A stretch of DNA of 47,900 bases, from NCBI RefSeq assembly GCF_001999325.1, contig NZ_MVAR01000012.1, positions 1-47,900 of the forward strand, in the 5' to 3' direction. The stretch is from Thioalkalivibrio versutus (GTDB lineage Bacteria; Pseudomonadota; Gammaproteobacteria; Ectothiorhodospirales; Ectothiorhodospiraceae). Under the pieces are notes generated by a model. That model saw only the letters and a program-made list of their open reading frames with translations. It ran no database searches and had not been told where the DNA came from. Positions 33,682 to 42,341 of this stretch are shown here, one piece after another. The first letter of the stretch is position 1, and every line of letters starts with the position of its first letter. A program made the translations under genes and the position numbers.

Positions 33682-34302
33682 TCATTTCCATGGTGGCCCC
33701 AACCTGTTGGGTACGCCCCATAGCGCTTGCAGGCGCTCCTCCCGGCCGCAAAGGGTCACGTAGTCGGCGTAGCGGTCCGGGTGGTTGCGGTAGTAGTTCT
33801 GGTGTTCGTCCTCGGCCCGGTAGAAGGGTGCAGCGTCCCGTATGCGTGTCACCACCGGTTGGTCGAAGCGGCCCGAGCGGTTCAGCTCGGCCCGTGAGGC
33901 TTCGGCGATGGCGCGCTGGGCGGCATCCTGCGGAAAGATGGCGGTTCGATAGTGGGGCCCGCGATCACAGAACTGCCCGTGGGGATCCAGCGGGTCAATA
34001 CTGCGCCAGAAGGCCTCCAGGATCTCGCTGAAGCCGATGCGCCCGGGGTCGAAGAGGATACGCACGGCCTCGACGTGGCCGGTGCGCCCGGTGACCACCT
34101 GCCAGTACCCGGGATCAAGGGTATGCCCCCCGGTATACCCAAGCTCAGTTTCAAGCACGCCTTCCAGCGCATCGAAGGGTGCCTGCATGGACCAGAAGCA
34201 ACCGCCGGCCAGTACCGCCTGTTCGGGTCCCTCGGCCTGTGTCAGGGCCGGCGCCGAGAACAGGAGCAGGGCGGCAAGCCAGAGCGTGCGAGCGAAGGAC
34301 AT
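33682..34302 (-). CDS. msrA: Periplasmic peptide-methionine (S)-S-oxide reductase
   Basis: The product has 206 residues. A signal peptide (TLWLAALLLFSAPALTQAEG) is followed by the MsrA domain with the catalytic motif AVLAGGCFWSMQAPFDALEG. VLETELGYTGGHTLDPGYW, GHVEAVRILFDPGRIGFSEI, FWRSIDPLDPHGQFCDRGPH and AEDEHQNYY follow in the expected order. It reduces methionine sulfoxide (S form) in exported proteins; a C-terminal Cys (TLCGREERL) may resolve the disulfide. The signal peptide makes it an envelope form rather than the usual cytosolic one. It is an independent unit upstream of the flagellin promoter. Confidence 0.93.
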   Translation of the reverse strand: MSFARTLWLAALLLFSAPALTQAEGPEQAVLAGGCFWSMQAPFDALEGVLETELGYTGGHTLDPGYWQVVTGRTGHVEAVRILFDPGRIGFSEILEAFWRSIDPLDPHGQFCDRGPHYRTAIFPQDAAQRAIAEASRAELNRSGRFDQPVVTRIRDAAPFYRAEDEHQNYYRNHPDRYADYVTLCGREERLQALWGVPNRLGPPWK

Positions 34303-34454
34303 GATGCCTCACGAATGCATGCGATCCGATCTTCAGACCCCGAGCCGCGTTCAAGGTGCCCGGTCCAGCGGTCGCGGGCGCCTGGATCAGTCCCTACTGG
34401 TTATCACGAGGGATGGAGGCGATGGACCTGACCCCGAACCTGGTGCCACTGCAG

Positions 34455-34566
34455 GACATCCGGTGGTGCTGGCCGATGATTTCTCCGCGGGAGTGGCCTA
34501 CTGTTTTGGGAAAGAGCACGCTGGTATCGAGGATCTGGCCACGCGGGGTGAACTCGATGTGGCGAC
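34455..34566 (-). pseudogene. Remnant of a chemoreceptor-type PAS domain
   Basis: Minus-strand codons read HIEFTPRGQILDTSVLFPKT, then VGHSRGEIIGQHHRMSC. This matches PAS domains of Aer-like chemoreceptors and related sensors, which I recall as [35 protein letters not shown]. Only about 38 codons survive, with no start and no MCP signalling domain nearby, so it is a fragment. The rest of 34303-34739 contains no other recognisable gene. Confidence 0.7.
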
Positions 34567-34739
34567 GACCTCGCGGATTGTGTCCCGCACGGCGTGATCC
34601 GTACTTTTCGTGGCGGGAGGGCGTCTGCGTATGCGGCGGGGATGGATGACATGACGAACCCCTTGGGGAAGGGTACGGCAACCGCCGTTGCACGCAATGT
34701 AAAAGGGCGGTACAGATTCATTGTGCAAGGAGCCAGGTA

Positions 34740-35633
34740 ATGGATAAGCGTACACGGGCAGGGGTGTTGGCGGCCGTCCTGTCGCTGGGACTCGCGGTGC
34801 TGTTGGCTGGGTGCGGGGGAACCTTCCCGCAGCCCGGTCCGGATCCGGAATTCGACGACGGACTGAGTGCGGAGGCCCTGTTTCAGCGAACGCTTGCGGC
34901 CCACGGCGGGGACCTGCGCGAGTACCCGGGTGATCTGAATCAGGCGACCGATGGCGAGTGGGGGCGGATGATCCAGCGTTTGCAGCCGCTGGTGGCGGAC
35001 GGCGAGTACCGCGGCCAGGGTGAGGAGCGTTATCGTCCCGCCGATGATCTGTATGCGGTCCACTACACCGGTCCCGAGGGCACCAAGAGCGTCTTCCGCC
35101 ACGGTGACGAATTCCGCTTGTACTACGATGGCGAGCGCAGTTCGGACCGCGACCGGATTCGCGCCAGCGCGATGACCACGGACGCCGGCGAGCTGTTCCA
35201 CTACGGTCCGAGCTTCGTCAAACACCGGGCGACCGACATGGAGCGGCTGGCGGACCAGCGCGAGGGCGGTGTGAACTACCGCCGGGTACTGGCCACCATT
35301 GAGCCGGGGTTCGGCGAGGCGGACGAAGACCGGGTGGTGCTGTGGATCCACCCCGAAACCGACCTGCTTTATCGCGTGCATGTCACCCTGAACGGCTTTG
35401 GCCCCACCCAGGGTGCCCACGTGGATACGACCTTCCTGGAGTACGCGGAGATCGAGGGGTACACCCTGCCGACTCGCTTCGAGGAGCGGGTGCGCGGGCC
35501 GCTGCGGCTGTTCGTGCACGAGTGGTGGGTGACCGGTCGGGACAGCGGACGTGACTGGGCGCCTGCGGATGTCCGTGGGCCCGGTTTCTCGGGGGCTGCG
35601 GCGCCCCCCGCGGCGGACACTGCCGCTCCGTAA
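34740..35633 (+). CDS. Hypothetical lipoprotein
   Basis: The product has 297 residues. A lipobox (GLAVLLAGC, Cys at about 25) marks a lipoprotein. A family-like opening, LSAEALFQRTLAAHGGDLRE, is reminiscent of outer-membrane lipoprotein carrier-like proteins that begin with an 'AHGG' helix. Beta-rich stretches follow (TKSVFRHGDEFRLYYDGERS; VVLWIHPETDLLYRVHVTLN; FLEYAEIEGYTLPTRFEERV). It may bind lipid or polymer, but that is speculative. The start has aaggagcc nine bases upstream. The C-terminus is Ala/Pro-rich. It is monocistronic, or followed by the small protein at 35668. Confidence 0.72.
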   Translation: MDKRTRAGVLAAVLSLGLAVLLAGCGGTFPQPGPDPEFDDGLSAEALFQRTLAAHGGDLREYPGDLNQATDGEWGRMIQRLQPLVADGEYRGQGEERYRPADDLYAVHYTGPEGTKSVFRHGDEFRLYYDGERSSDRDRIRASAMTTDAGELFHYGPSFVKHRATDMERLADQREGGVNYRRVLATIEPGFGEADEDRVVLWIHPETDLLYRVHVTLNGFGPTQGAHVDTTFLEYAEIEGYTLPTRFEERVRGPLRLFVHEWWVTGRDSGRDWAPADVRGPGFSGAAAPPAADTAAP

Positions 35634-35667
35634 GGGATGTGTTCGGGTGTGCCGTCATCGGCCCGCC

Positions 35668-35847
35668 ATGAACGACGTGAGCCGACCCAGGGCCGATCTG
35701 CCGCCTCCGAATGCCCCCGCGGTTCCGGCTGCGCCGGCGGTCGCCGATTGCTTGTGGGGTCGCTGTGCGGTCGGGCCCTACTGGCTGGAGATTGCGGAAG
35801 CGCTCGAATCCGACCCCGATGGGATGGCGGACAAGCCACCTTCCTGA
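35668..35847 (+). CDS. Small cysteine protein with PYWxEIAExLxxDPD motif
   Basis: The product has 59 residues. A Pro/Ala-rich N-terminus is followed by [20 protein letters not shown] and ESDPDG. The latter part aligns with the protein at 44029-44277 (WCDCCSCEAEPYWAEVAEEL, then GIDPDLG): shared Cys spacing, PYWxE, AExL and DPD. The conservation argues that both are real genes of one small family, although this copy lacks a clear Shine-Dalgarno and overlaps the convergent kinase gene by 70 bp. Two cysteines could bind metal. Function unknown. Confidence 0.5.
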   Translation: MNDVSRPRADLPPPNAPAVPAAPAVADCLWGRCAVGPYWLEIAEALESDPDGMADKPPS

Positions 35848-36815
35848 AGGCGCCGGACCACGGCCAGTGCCGTGCGGCGGCTGTAGTCGTGGATCTTCCA
35901 GTGATCCGGCATCCAGCCGACCAGGAAGCGGTAGAAGTCGGCCTGGGCAATGGGGAACAGCGCACGCCACTCGTGCTCGATGGCGCCGGCTTCCGTGCCC
36001 TTGCCCCGTTCGTTCAGGGCCTCGCGCAATGCCTCGAAATAGGCATCCAGCAGGTCGGCCTCCCAGTTCTCCTGTTCCCGTTCGTCCAGGCAGCTCCCGA
36101 GGAAATAGGCCACATCGCGCATGCCGCAGCCGCCCCCGACATACTGGAAATCCACGGCTGCGACGGCGTCGCCCTCTGGCGCAAAGCAGAAGTTGGCGAC
36201 CTTGGCATCGCCGTGGACCAAGCTGCGATAGCGGGCGCCGGTCAGGGCGTTGTCGAGGGTCGCTGCCGTCTCGCGAATCGCCGGGTCCTCGATGGCGGCC
36301 CATTCGTCCGGGCGGGTGGCCAGATGCCAGTAGCTGCCCTCGGGCCACAGGCCGGTGGGCTCCCGCCCCATGAAACGCGCGTGGAAGCGGGCGAGCCAGC
36401 GCAGGCAGAGCCGCGCCTCGGCGCGGGTCAGGTGGTCCTTGCGCTGCGGGAAACCGGCAGCGTCGAGGTCCTCCAGCACGATCAGGTGCTCGCCGCCGAT
36501 GGTCGCGGTATCCAGACAGCGGGGGACACGGGTGCTGGCGTCGCATTGGTTGGCCCAGTCGCGGTACCAGGCCATCTCCACCTGATAGGAGCGGAGCTTG
36601 CGCTGATGCGAGCGGTTGTTGCTCCAGCCGCGCGGATGGTCCAGTTCGTCGGGGAACACGATGTGCTTGAGGATGACTGTGGGGGAGTCGCCGCCTTCAA
36701 GAAGGTAGCGCACGATCTCGCCGTAGCCGCTCCAGAGGGTCTGGATGACCGGGCCGCGCACCGCCGTGCGGGCACTGGTGGCCTGCAGGACGAAACGGGT
36801 CGCTGCGTCGGTCAT
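35778..36815 (-). CDS. Aminoglycoside/ecdysteroid-type phosphotransferase
   Basis: The product has 345 residues of protein kinase-like fold. The N-lobe contains [10 protein letters not shown] (ATP Lys) and a mid segment [19 protein letters not shown] (hinge). The catalytic loop is [20 protein letters not shown] (HGDxKxxN type) and the metal motif is [20 protein letters not shown] (VDFQ), a combination typical of the APH/EcKinase/DUF1679 group. It should phosphorylate a small hydroxyl or amine substrate; choline, sugars and antibiotics are all possible. Its ATG overlaps the TGA of the upstream MliC-like gene (ATGA), so the two are translationally coupled. Confidence 0.85.
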   Translation of the reverse strand: MTDAATRFVLQATSARTAVRGPVIQTLWSGYGEIVRYLLEGGDSPTVILKHIVFPDELDHPRGWSNNRSHQRKLRSYQVEMAWYRDWANQCDASTRVPRCLDTATIGGEHLIVLEDLDAAGFPQRKDHLTRAEARLCLRWLARFHARFMGREPTGLWPEGSYWHLATRPDEWAAIEDPAIRETAATLDNALTGARYRSLVHGDAKVANFCFAPEGDAVAAVDFQYVGGGCGMRDVAYFLGSCLDEREQENWEADLLDAYFEALREALNERGKGTEAGAIEHEWRALFPIAQADFYRFLVGWMPDHWKIHDYSRRTALAVVRRLQEGGLSAIPSGSDSSASAISSQ

Positions 36816-37126
36816 CCGCGGTCGGGCAGGGCGCGACAGCTCCAGAACACGCCCAGCATCTCGAGCATGGCGGCGTCGTCGCGGGTCCAGAACACGATGT
36901 CGTCGGTGGGATTGGCGTAGCGCCCGCCGTAGGCCGTCTCGGTGGCTTGTAGTCGGGCGCGGGCCCCGTTGAAGGCCAGGACGGCCTGCTCGCCCTCGAA
37001 GGTGGCGGTGAGTTCGGGGCCGTAGGCGCAGATGTAGGCCACCTCGCGCAGGGCATCATCGCCCCGCGGCAGCGCGCTGCAGCCGGCGATCAGCATGATT
37101 CCTGCCAGTACGATTGCTAGGCGCAC
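36812..37126 (-). CDS. MliC-like lipoprotein (C-type lysozyme inhibitor family)
   Basis: The product has 104 residues. GTG 37126 begins a signal peptide with lipobox ([10 protein letters not shown]). The domain shows the MliC/PliC pattern: [38 protein letters not shown], then [14 protein letters not shown]. The conserved inhibitor loop SGxRY is changed to YGGRY. MliC proteins protect the periplasm from host or predator c-type lysozyme; inhibition by this member is inferred. The GTG start is preceded by cggag and is the only one giving the lipobox. Its stop overlaps the start of the phosphotransferase. Confidence 0.78.
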   Translation of the reverse strand: MRLAIVLAGIMLIAGCSALPRGDDALREVAYICAYGPELTATFEGEQAVLAFNGARARLQATETAYGGRYANPTDDIVFWTRDDAAMLEMLGVFWSCRALPDRG

Positions 37127-37230
37127 GCGGTGGTCTCCGGTTAGTGATGGTCCATCGTAGGGAAACACGGATCGATGTGCATGCTCGCTGCGTCGTCGCT
37201 TGGGCGCGCGAACATGGCGCGGGGAACCGC

Positions 37231-39711
37231 TCAGGCGCTGCGGCCAGGCTGCGTGGCGGCGGACGAAGCGGGCTCGGCGAGCATCCGTTGGCAGTCGGCG
37301 GCTGGCTGCGGGCGGGCAAACAGGAAGCCCTGCAGGGTCTGGCAACCGGCCTCCTGCAGGAAGGCTTGCTGCGCCTCGGTCTCCACGCCCTCGGCGACGG
37401 ATTCGAGGCCCAGGTTATCCGCGAGGCTGAGGATGGTGCGCACGATGGCGCCCGCGCTCGACTCGGTCTCCAGGTCCGCGGTGAAGCAGCGATCGATCTT
37501 CAGCACATCCAGCGGAAAACGGCGCAGATAGGCCAGCGATGAATACCCGGTGCCGAAGTCGTCCAGGGCCACGCGCACCCCGCGCTCGCGAAACTGGCCC
37601 AAGGTGCGGATGACCTGGTCGGTATCGGCCATCAGCATGCTCTCGGTGACCTCCAGCTCCAGGGCGTCCGCACTCAGCTGGGTGTGTTCCAATACCCGGT
37701 CGATGCTGTGCGCCATCTGGCGATCCCGAAACTGGGGGGCGGCCAGATTGACGGACACGCGGACCGGTGGCAGCCCGGCCTGATGCCAGGCCCGACACTG
37801 ACGGCAGGCCTCGGTCAGTATCCACTGGCCCAGTTCGACGATCAGCCCGGTCTCTTCGAGGATTGGGATGAAGGCGCCCGGCGAATGTACCGTGCCGGCG
37901 CCATCCTCCCAGCGCAGCAGGGCCTCGACGCCTACGATCCGGCCATCGCCGGCCGCCACCCGCGGCTGGTAGTGGAGAAAGAACCCTTCCTGGTGATCGA
38001 CCGCGCGCCGCAGTTGGCCCTCCAGCGAGACGCGTGTCCGCACGTCATTGTTGAGCTCGCCGGAACAGAACTGGATGGCATTGCCCTCGGTGCGCTTGGC
38101 CTGGTGCATCGCGGATTCGGCGCGGCGCATCAGGTCGGACGCATCCTGGGTGTCGTGGGGATACACGGCGACCCCGACGGAACCGGGCACATAGAGCTCG
38201 TGCTCGCCAGCCTTGATGATCTGGCGCAGCGGCTCCAGCAGGCGGGTGACCGCGCCGGCGACCGAGCCGGGAGACTCCACCGGGAGCAGAGCGCCGAACT
38301 CGTCGCCGCCCAGGCGTGCCAGTACGCCACCGACCGGCAGACGGTTTTCCAGGCGCCGGGCCACATGTTGCAGGACCTCGTCGCCGGTGGCCTGGCCCAT
38401 GCCTTCGTTGACGCTCTTGAAGCGATCCAGGCCAATGTGGGCCAGCACCAGCGGACGCCCCAGGCGCTCGGCATCGGCGACGGCCTGGTCGGCGCGTTCG
38501 GCAAAGCGGGTGCGGTTGGGCAGGCCGGTGAGGGCGTCGTGGTAGGTGATGAAATGGAGGTGGCGCTCCGCCTCGCGCCGTTCGGTGATGTCGTGCACCA
38601 CGCCGGCCATGCGTTGGGGCCGACCCTGGGCATCGAAGTCCACGCTCCCGCGCTGGTAGACGATGCGGACGGAGCCATCGGGGCGGACGATGCGGTGCTC
38701 GATGTCGTATTCCGGTCCTCCGGGGGTGAGGGCGTCGTCGACCGCGCGCTGCACGCGCTCGCGGTCGTCCGGGTGCACCGCCTGCATGAACGCCTCGTGG
38801 GTAGCACCCCATTGGTCGTATTCGAGGCCGAAGATGCGGAACACCTCGCTGGACCAGCGGATGCCCCCGGCGTCGAAGTCCGAGATCCAGTTGCCCAGAT
38901 GGGCGATCTGCTGCGCCTCCTGCAGTTCCGCCTCGCGCCGTTCCAGCGCCTCGCGCGCCGCGCGACGCTCGGTGATGTCCTGGAACGAGACCACGGCGCC
39001 GGTAACCCGGTTGCGGGCATCGAACAGCGGGGCGGCGTTGATCAGTACCGGGAACCCGTGTCCCGCGCGGCTCCAGAAATACTCCTCGCAGGCCTGCAAC
39101 GGCTCGCCGGTGCGCAAGACCCGGTAGACCGGGCATTCCGTGGCGGGGAAGGCCTGGCCGTCGGGCCGGCTGTGGTGCGACAGTTCGTGCGAATTGTGGC
39201 TCAGGGCCTCGTCTTCGCTGGCGAACCCGAGCAGTTCGCAGGCCGCGGGGTTGAGAAAGGTGTAGTTGCCATCGGCGTCGATGCCGAAGACGCCCTCGGC
39301 CAGGCTCCCCAGCAGGTTCTCGCGCAGGAGTTCGCCCTGCTTGCGGTCCGTGACGTCGATTCCGAGGGTCTGAAAATGGGTGATCTCGCCGGCCTCGTTG
39401 AAAAAGGCGCGGCTGGTCCAGCGGATCCAGCGGTCGGCCCCGTCGCCGCGGCGCACCGGGTTCTCGATGGTGCGCACGGGCGCGTCGGGGGTATAGCGCA
39501 GCAGGTCGGCGCGGTTCTCGGGCTGCCGCTCTTCGGGGAGGTCATGGATCCAGCGGTGCCCGAGCAGGCTTCCGGGGCGCGCCGCGAAGTACTCGTGGGC
39601 CGCCCGGTTGGCATAGAAGATGGTGGTGTCGGGTCGATAACAGATGATGATGAAGGGGTGGTTTTCCACCAGGTCCTCGTACTGGACCTTCACCCCGGAC
39701 GAATTGCTCAT
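37231..39711 (-). CDS. PAS-PAS-PAS-GGDEF-EAL c-di-GMP protein
   Basis: The product has 826 residues and is predicted cytoplasmic. Three PAS domains cover about 8-385 (ending near FQTLGIDVTDRKQ, VVSFQDITERRAA and MAGVVHDITERREA). The third resembles a PAS_3 fold (WSSEVFRIFGLEYDQ). GGDEF domain at about 390-560: HDALTGLPNRTRFAERAD and ARLGGDEFGALLPV, without a preceding RxxD I-site. EAL domain at about 570-815: EALLRWEDG, VNLAAPQFR, EVTESMLMADTD, LDDFGTGYSSLAYLRRF, LKIDRCF, VAEGVETEAQ and QGFLFARPQ, all catalytic residues present. Net activity is likely hydrolysis, with GGDEF as GTP sensor or cyclase. It lies 104 bp upstream of the MliC-like gene. Confidence 0.92.
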   Translation of the reverse strand: MSNSSGVKVQYEDLVENHPFIIICYRPDTTIFYANRAAHEYFAARPGSLLGHRWIHDLPEERQPENRADLLRYTPDAPVRTIENPVRRGDGADRWIRWTSRAFFNEAGEITHFQTLGIDVTDRKQGELLRENLLGSLAEGVFGIDADGNYTFLNPAACELLGFASEDEALSHNSHELSHHSRPDGQAFPATECPVYRVLRTGEPLQACEEYFWSRAGHGFPVLINAAPLFDARNRVTGAVVSFQDITERRAAREALERREAELQEAQQIAHLGNWISDFDAGGIRWSSEVFRIFGLEYDQWGATHEAFMQAVHPDDRERVQRAVDDALTPGGPEYDIEHRIVRPDGSVRIVYQRGSVDFDAQGRPQRMAGVVHDITERREAERHLHFITYHDALTGLPNRTRFAERADQAVADAERLGRPLVLAHIGLDRFKSVNEGMGQATGDEVLQHVARRLENRLPVGGVLARLGGDEFGALLPVESPGSVAGAVTRLLEPLRQIIKAGEHELYVPGSVGVAVYPHDTQDASDLMRRAESAMHQAKRTEGNAIQFCSGELNNDVRTRVSLEGQLRRAVDHQEGFFLHYQPRVAAGDGRIVGVEALLRWEDGAGTVHSPGAFIPILEETGLIVELGQWILTEACRQCRAWHQAGLPPVRVSVNLAAPQFRDRQMAHSIDRVLEHTQLSADALELEVTESMLMADTDQVIRTLGQFRERGVRVALDDFGTGYSSLAYLRRFPLDVLKIDRCFTADLETESSAGAIVRTILSLADNLGLESVAEGVETEAQQAFLQEAGCQTLQGFLFARPQPAADCQRMLAEPASSAATQPGRSA

Positions 39712-39882
39712 GCATTTCCCCTGTCGGACGCGTCCTGCTGGCCCCCTCCACCCGAACGCGTTGTCCCGAGTTTGTCAGGGGAGTTCTGAAGGCGCAAACC
39801 GTATTCAAGAGGCAGATTTCCGGGGCGGTCAAGCGGCGTCAACGCGGCGCGGTTCAGTGGGGCGCCGGTACGGGCGGAGATG

Positions 39883-40266
39883 TCAGCGCGGGCGTTCGCC
39901 GGAATCGAGTTGATCCAGCGGGTCGTGGGCGTCCTCGCGCTGGCGGACGCGTTGTTCGTGTGTCCGGGGGTCGGTAAGGGAGGGATCCGCTTGCACGTTT
40001 CGCACGACCAGGAAGGTCCATACCGTCGCAAACACCCACAGGAACAGACCGATTGCCAGCGGGAAGCCGCCGTAGCCGGAGATGCCGGCCAGGCCGGTCA
40101 GCAGGGCATAGGCGATCGACACAAGGGCGGCCGCCCAGGCAATGGCGATCGGCGCGGCGCAGCTGTGGGCGGCGGCGCCGTAGCGGTACGCCGCCACCGG
40201 TGGCAACACGATGCCGAGAAAACGGTAGAGCGCAGGTTCCCGCGCGGGTTGATGCAGGCTGGTCAT
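39883..40266 (-). CDS. Hypothetical membrane protein
   Basis: The product has 127 residues with four probable membrane segments: YRFLGIVLPPVAAYRYG, CAAPIAIAWAAALVSIAYAL, SGYGGFPLAIGLFLWVFATV and the continuation TFLVVRNVQ. A charged tail (HEQRVRQREDAHDPLDQLDS) follows. I do not recognise a family. ATG 40266 follows ggagggatcgac. It is transcribed on the same strand as the two diguanylate cyclase-type neighbours (stop 172 bp before the next start; 207 bp behind the PAS-GGDEF gene), but no functional link is shown. Confidence 0.62.
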   Translation of the reverse strand: MTSLHQPAREPALYRFLGIVLPPVAAYRYGAAAHSCAAPIAIAWAAALVSIAYALLTGLAGISGYGGFPLAIGLFLWVFATVWTFLVVRNVQADPSLTDPRTHEQRVRQREDAHDPLDQLDSGERPR

Positions 40267-40473
40267 GTCGATCCCTCCCTCCGGGGTGCCGCTTTCCCCG
40301 GAGTCTGGTCCGAATCCGGGATGTTTTCCACGTGGCCCGGCGCCCGCTGCGCGAGGACTGGACGTGGATCACGGCCCTGGCGCTCGGCCCGGCCGCGGAT
40401 GGACTGCGTTCCGGCCCCTGCGCGGGGCGCGGTCCGGTTGCTATCCGTTCAGATCACCGGCGATGGGGATGGT

Positions 40474-41499
40474 TCAGGGCCTGGGTTTGGCGGTGTCGGC
40501 CGCGGCAATGGCGACCCGGTCGCGCCCGCCGCGCTTGGCCTGGTACAGGGCGCGGTCCGCGGCCTCGACCACCTGCGTGGCGTGGCGGGTCTCGTTGGGG
40601 GTGAGGCAGCCGACCCCGGCGCTGGCGGTCAGTGTGGGGGCCACGCGGGAACTCGCGTGCGGGATCGCCTCCTCGCGGATGCGCTGCAGGCAGCGCTCGG
40701 CCAGCGCGTGGGCCGCGTCGATATCGGTGTCCGGCAGGATCAGTACGAACTCCTCCCCGCCCAGGCGTGCCAGCAGGTCCTGTTCGCGGCCGACGATGCC
40801 GGCGAGGCAGGTGGCGATCCGCTGCAGGCAGCCGTCGCCGGCCGGGTGGCCGTAGCGGTCGTTGTATTCCTTGAAATGGTCGATATCGAGCATGATGGCG
40901 GAGAGCGGGCGCTGGTCGCGCCGGGCGTGGGCCCACTCGCGTTCGAGTACGAGGTCGAACTGCCGACGGTTGGCGATGCCGGTGAGCGAGTCGCGGTAGG
41001 ACAGGGCCTCCAGTTCGGACTTCAGGCGCAGTAGTTCTTCTTCCTGTTGCTTGCGCTCGCTGATGTCGAACATGAAACCGACCAGGGCCTCCACCTCGCC
41101 GTCCCTGCGCACCACGTGGACCACATCGCGGATCCAGATGTAGTGCCCGTCCCGTGTCAGGGCGCGGTAGTCCGCCTCGTGGTCGACCCCGGACTGCGAC
41201 TGGGTGACGCAGAAGTTGACGACCGATTCGCGATCGTCCGGGTGCATGCGCTCCACCCAGTCGTCGATGCTGACCCAGCTCTCCGGCGTCCAGCCCAGCA
41301 ACGCCTCGATCTGCGGGCCGATGTAGGTGAAGCGCATGGTGGCCCAGTCGATCCTCCACGGGATGGCGCGGGTGGATTCCAGCAGCGTGCGATAGACGGT
41401 GCTGTCCGGTTCCATCTCGGGGTGCGTGGTGGGCGATTCGATGCCCGGTCCCGGGGCCGTCCCTGTGTTCTCCGGCTGGTCGGCTGCGGTCGCGTTCAT
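40474..41499 (-). CDS. PAS-GGDEF diguanylate cyclase
   Basis: The product has 341 residues, predicted soluble. A PAS_3-type domain covers about 35-155 (RFTYIGPQIEALLGWTPESW; MHPDDRESVVNF; LVGFMFDISERKQQEEE). The GGDEF domain occupies about 170-330: LSYRDSLTGIANRRQFDLVL, IMLDIDHFKEYNDRYGHPAG and LARLGGEEFVLILPD. The signature is intact (GGEEF) and an inhibitory RxxD site (REQD) lies five residues before it, so an active, product-inhibited cyclase is expected. It lies 56 bp after the OmpA-like gene and may be the third gene of that minus-strand transcription unit. The start has aaggac upstream. Confidence 0.93.
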   Translation of the reverse strand: MNATAADQPENTGTAPGPGIESPTTHPEMEPDSTVYRTLLESTRAIPWRIDWATMRFTYIGPQIEALLGWTPESWVSIDDWVERMHPDDRESVVNFCVTQSQSGVDHEADYRALTRDGHYIWIRDVVHVVRRDGEVEALVGFMFDISERKQQEEELLRLKSELEALSYRDSLTGIANRRQFDLVLEREWAHARRDQRPLSAIMLDIDHFKEYNDRYGHPAGDGCLQRIATCLAGIVGREQDLLARLGGEEFVLILPDTDIDAAHALAERCLQRIREEAIPHASSRVAPTLTASAGVGCLTPNETRHATQVVEAADRALYQAKRGGRDRVAIAAADTAKPRP

Positions 41500-41554
41500 G
41501 GCGAATCAAGTCCTTCTTTGGGGCGCAGGCGGTATTGCGTGGTGGTTGGATTGA

Positions 41555-42334
41555 TCAGCTGGCGGCGAGGGGCTGGATCAGCAGCTCGATCTGCGGGGAG
41601 AACGCCTCGCTGCCGAGGTTCCCGGCCGGAGTGGTGGTGCCGAAGACGCGCAGGACCAGGCGTTCGGGGGCGACCCCGGCGTTCTCCAGGCGGCGGCCCG
41701 CCGCCATCGCATCGTCCTCCGTGCCCTCCGATGAGGTGTCGGATGCGTCCATGCCGTGTCCATGCGCGATGACGGTCACCAGGCTGGCACCAAACTCGTC
41801 GAGCAGCCGGCCGATGGTATCCAGTGCGCGGGCTTGGTCCGCACCTTCCGGCAGGGTCACGCGGATACCCGAATCCTGATGATCGATCGCGCTGGGTTGT
41901 CCGGACAACTCCTGGCGCAGGCGGGCCCCCAGGACGTCCATGTAGTAGCCCAGGCGGCCGGGGTCCAGGGTTTCGTGACCCTGTTCCCTCAGGAAGACGC
42001 GTCGTTCGCTTTCGGCGCTGGACGAGCGGGCGATGTGCAGGCCCAGCGACGGTTCGGTGGGTTCCGTCGAGCGGGTTTCCGTCTCCGTCTCGGTGTCCGT
42101 ATCCGTACCTGCGGCCGTGTCCGTGTTCGTATCCGTTTCGGGCTGGTTATCGGTGCCTTCGGGTGGCGTCGTATCGGTTTCCGGCGCGGCGGGTTCGGAG
42201 GCGGGGCGGTCGCCAGTGGGAGCCGGTGCATCCTGCTCCACCGGCAACAGGGCACAGCCCGAGGCCATCGCGGACAGTAACAGGGGGAGCGCCAGGATTC
42301 GGCCCGAGCGACGGGTGTTCGAAGATTGGAACAT
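41555..42334 (-). CDS. OmpA-like lipoprotein with acidic linker
   Basis: The product has 259 residues. The lipobox signal (LALPLLLSAMASGC, Cys at about 27) is followed by a long Pro/Thr/Asp/Glu linker with TDT/TET repeats (about 35-95). A diverged OmpA-C-like domain covers about 130-250: GIRVTLPEGADQARALDTIG, SLVTVIAHGHGMDASDT, then AMAAGRRLENAGVAPERLVL and VFGTTTP. The usual peptidoglycan-binding Asp and Arg are only partly evident. It should tether outer membrane to cell wall or sense the envelope. It starts 7 bp after the stop of the CSS-EAL gene, so the pair is co-translated. Confidence 0.75.
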   Translation of the reverse strand: MFQSSNTRRSGRILALPLLLSAMASGCALLPVEQDAPAPTGDRPASEPAAPETDTTPPEGTDNQPETDTNTDTAAGTDTDTETETETRSTEPTEPSLGLHIARSSSAESERRVFLREQGHETLDPGRLGYYMDVLGARLRQELSGQPSAIDHQDSGIRVTLPEGADQARALDTIGRLLDEFGASLVTVIAHGHGMDASDTSSEGTEDDAMAAGRRLENAGVAPERLVLRVFGTTTPAGNLGSEAFSPQIELLIQPLAAS

Positions 42335-42341
42335 GGTCTCC

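Noticed and set aside
34037-34597. Plus-strand frame ending TTSRIVSRTA
   Set aside because: The 3' part looked coding-like, but the minus strand of the same DNA matches a PAS domain, which explains the codon bias.
42060-42160. Tandem repeat resembling a CRISPR-like array
   Set aside because: It is the codon repeat for the TDT/TET linker of the OmpA-like lipoprotein, with no spacers and coding periodicity.
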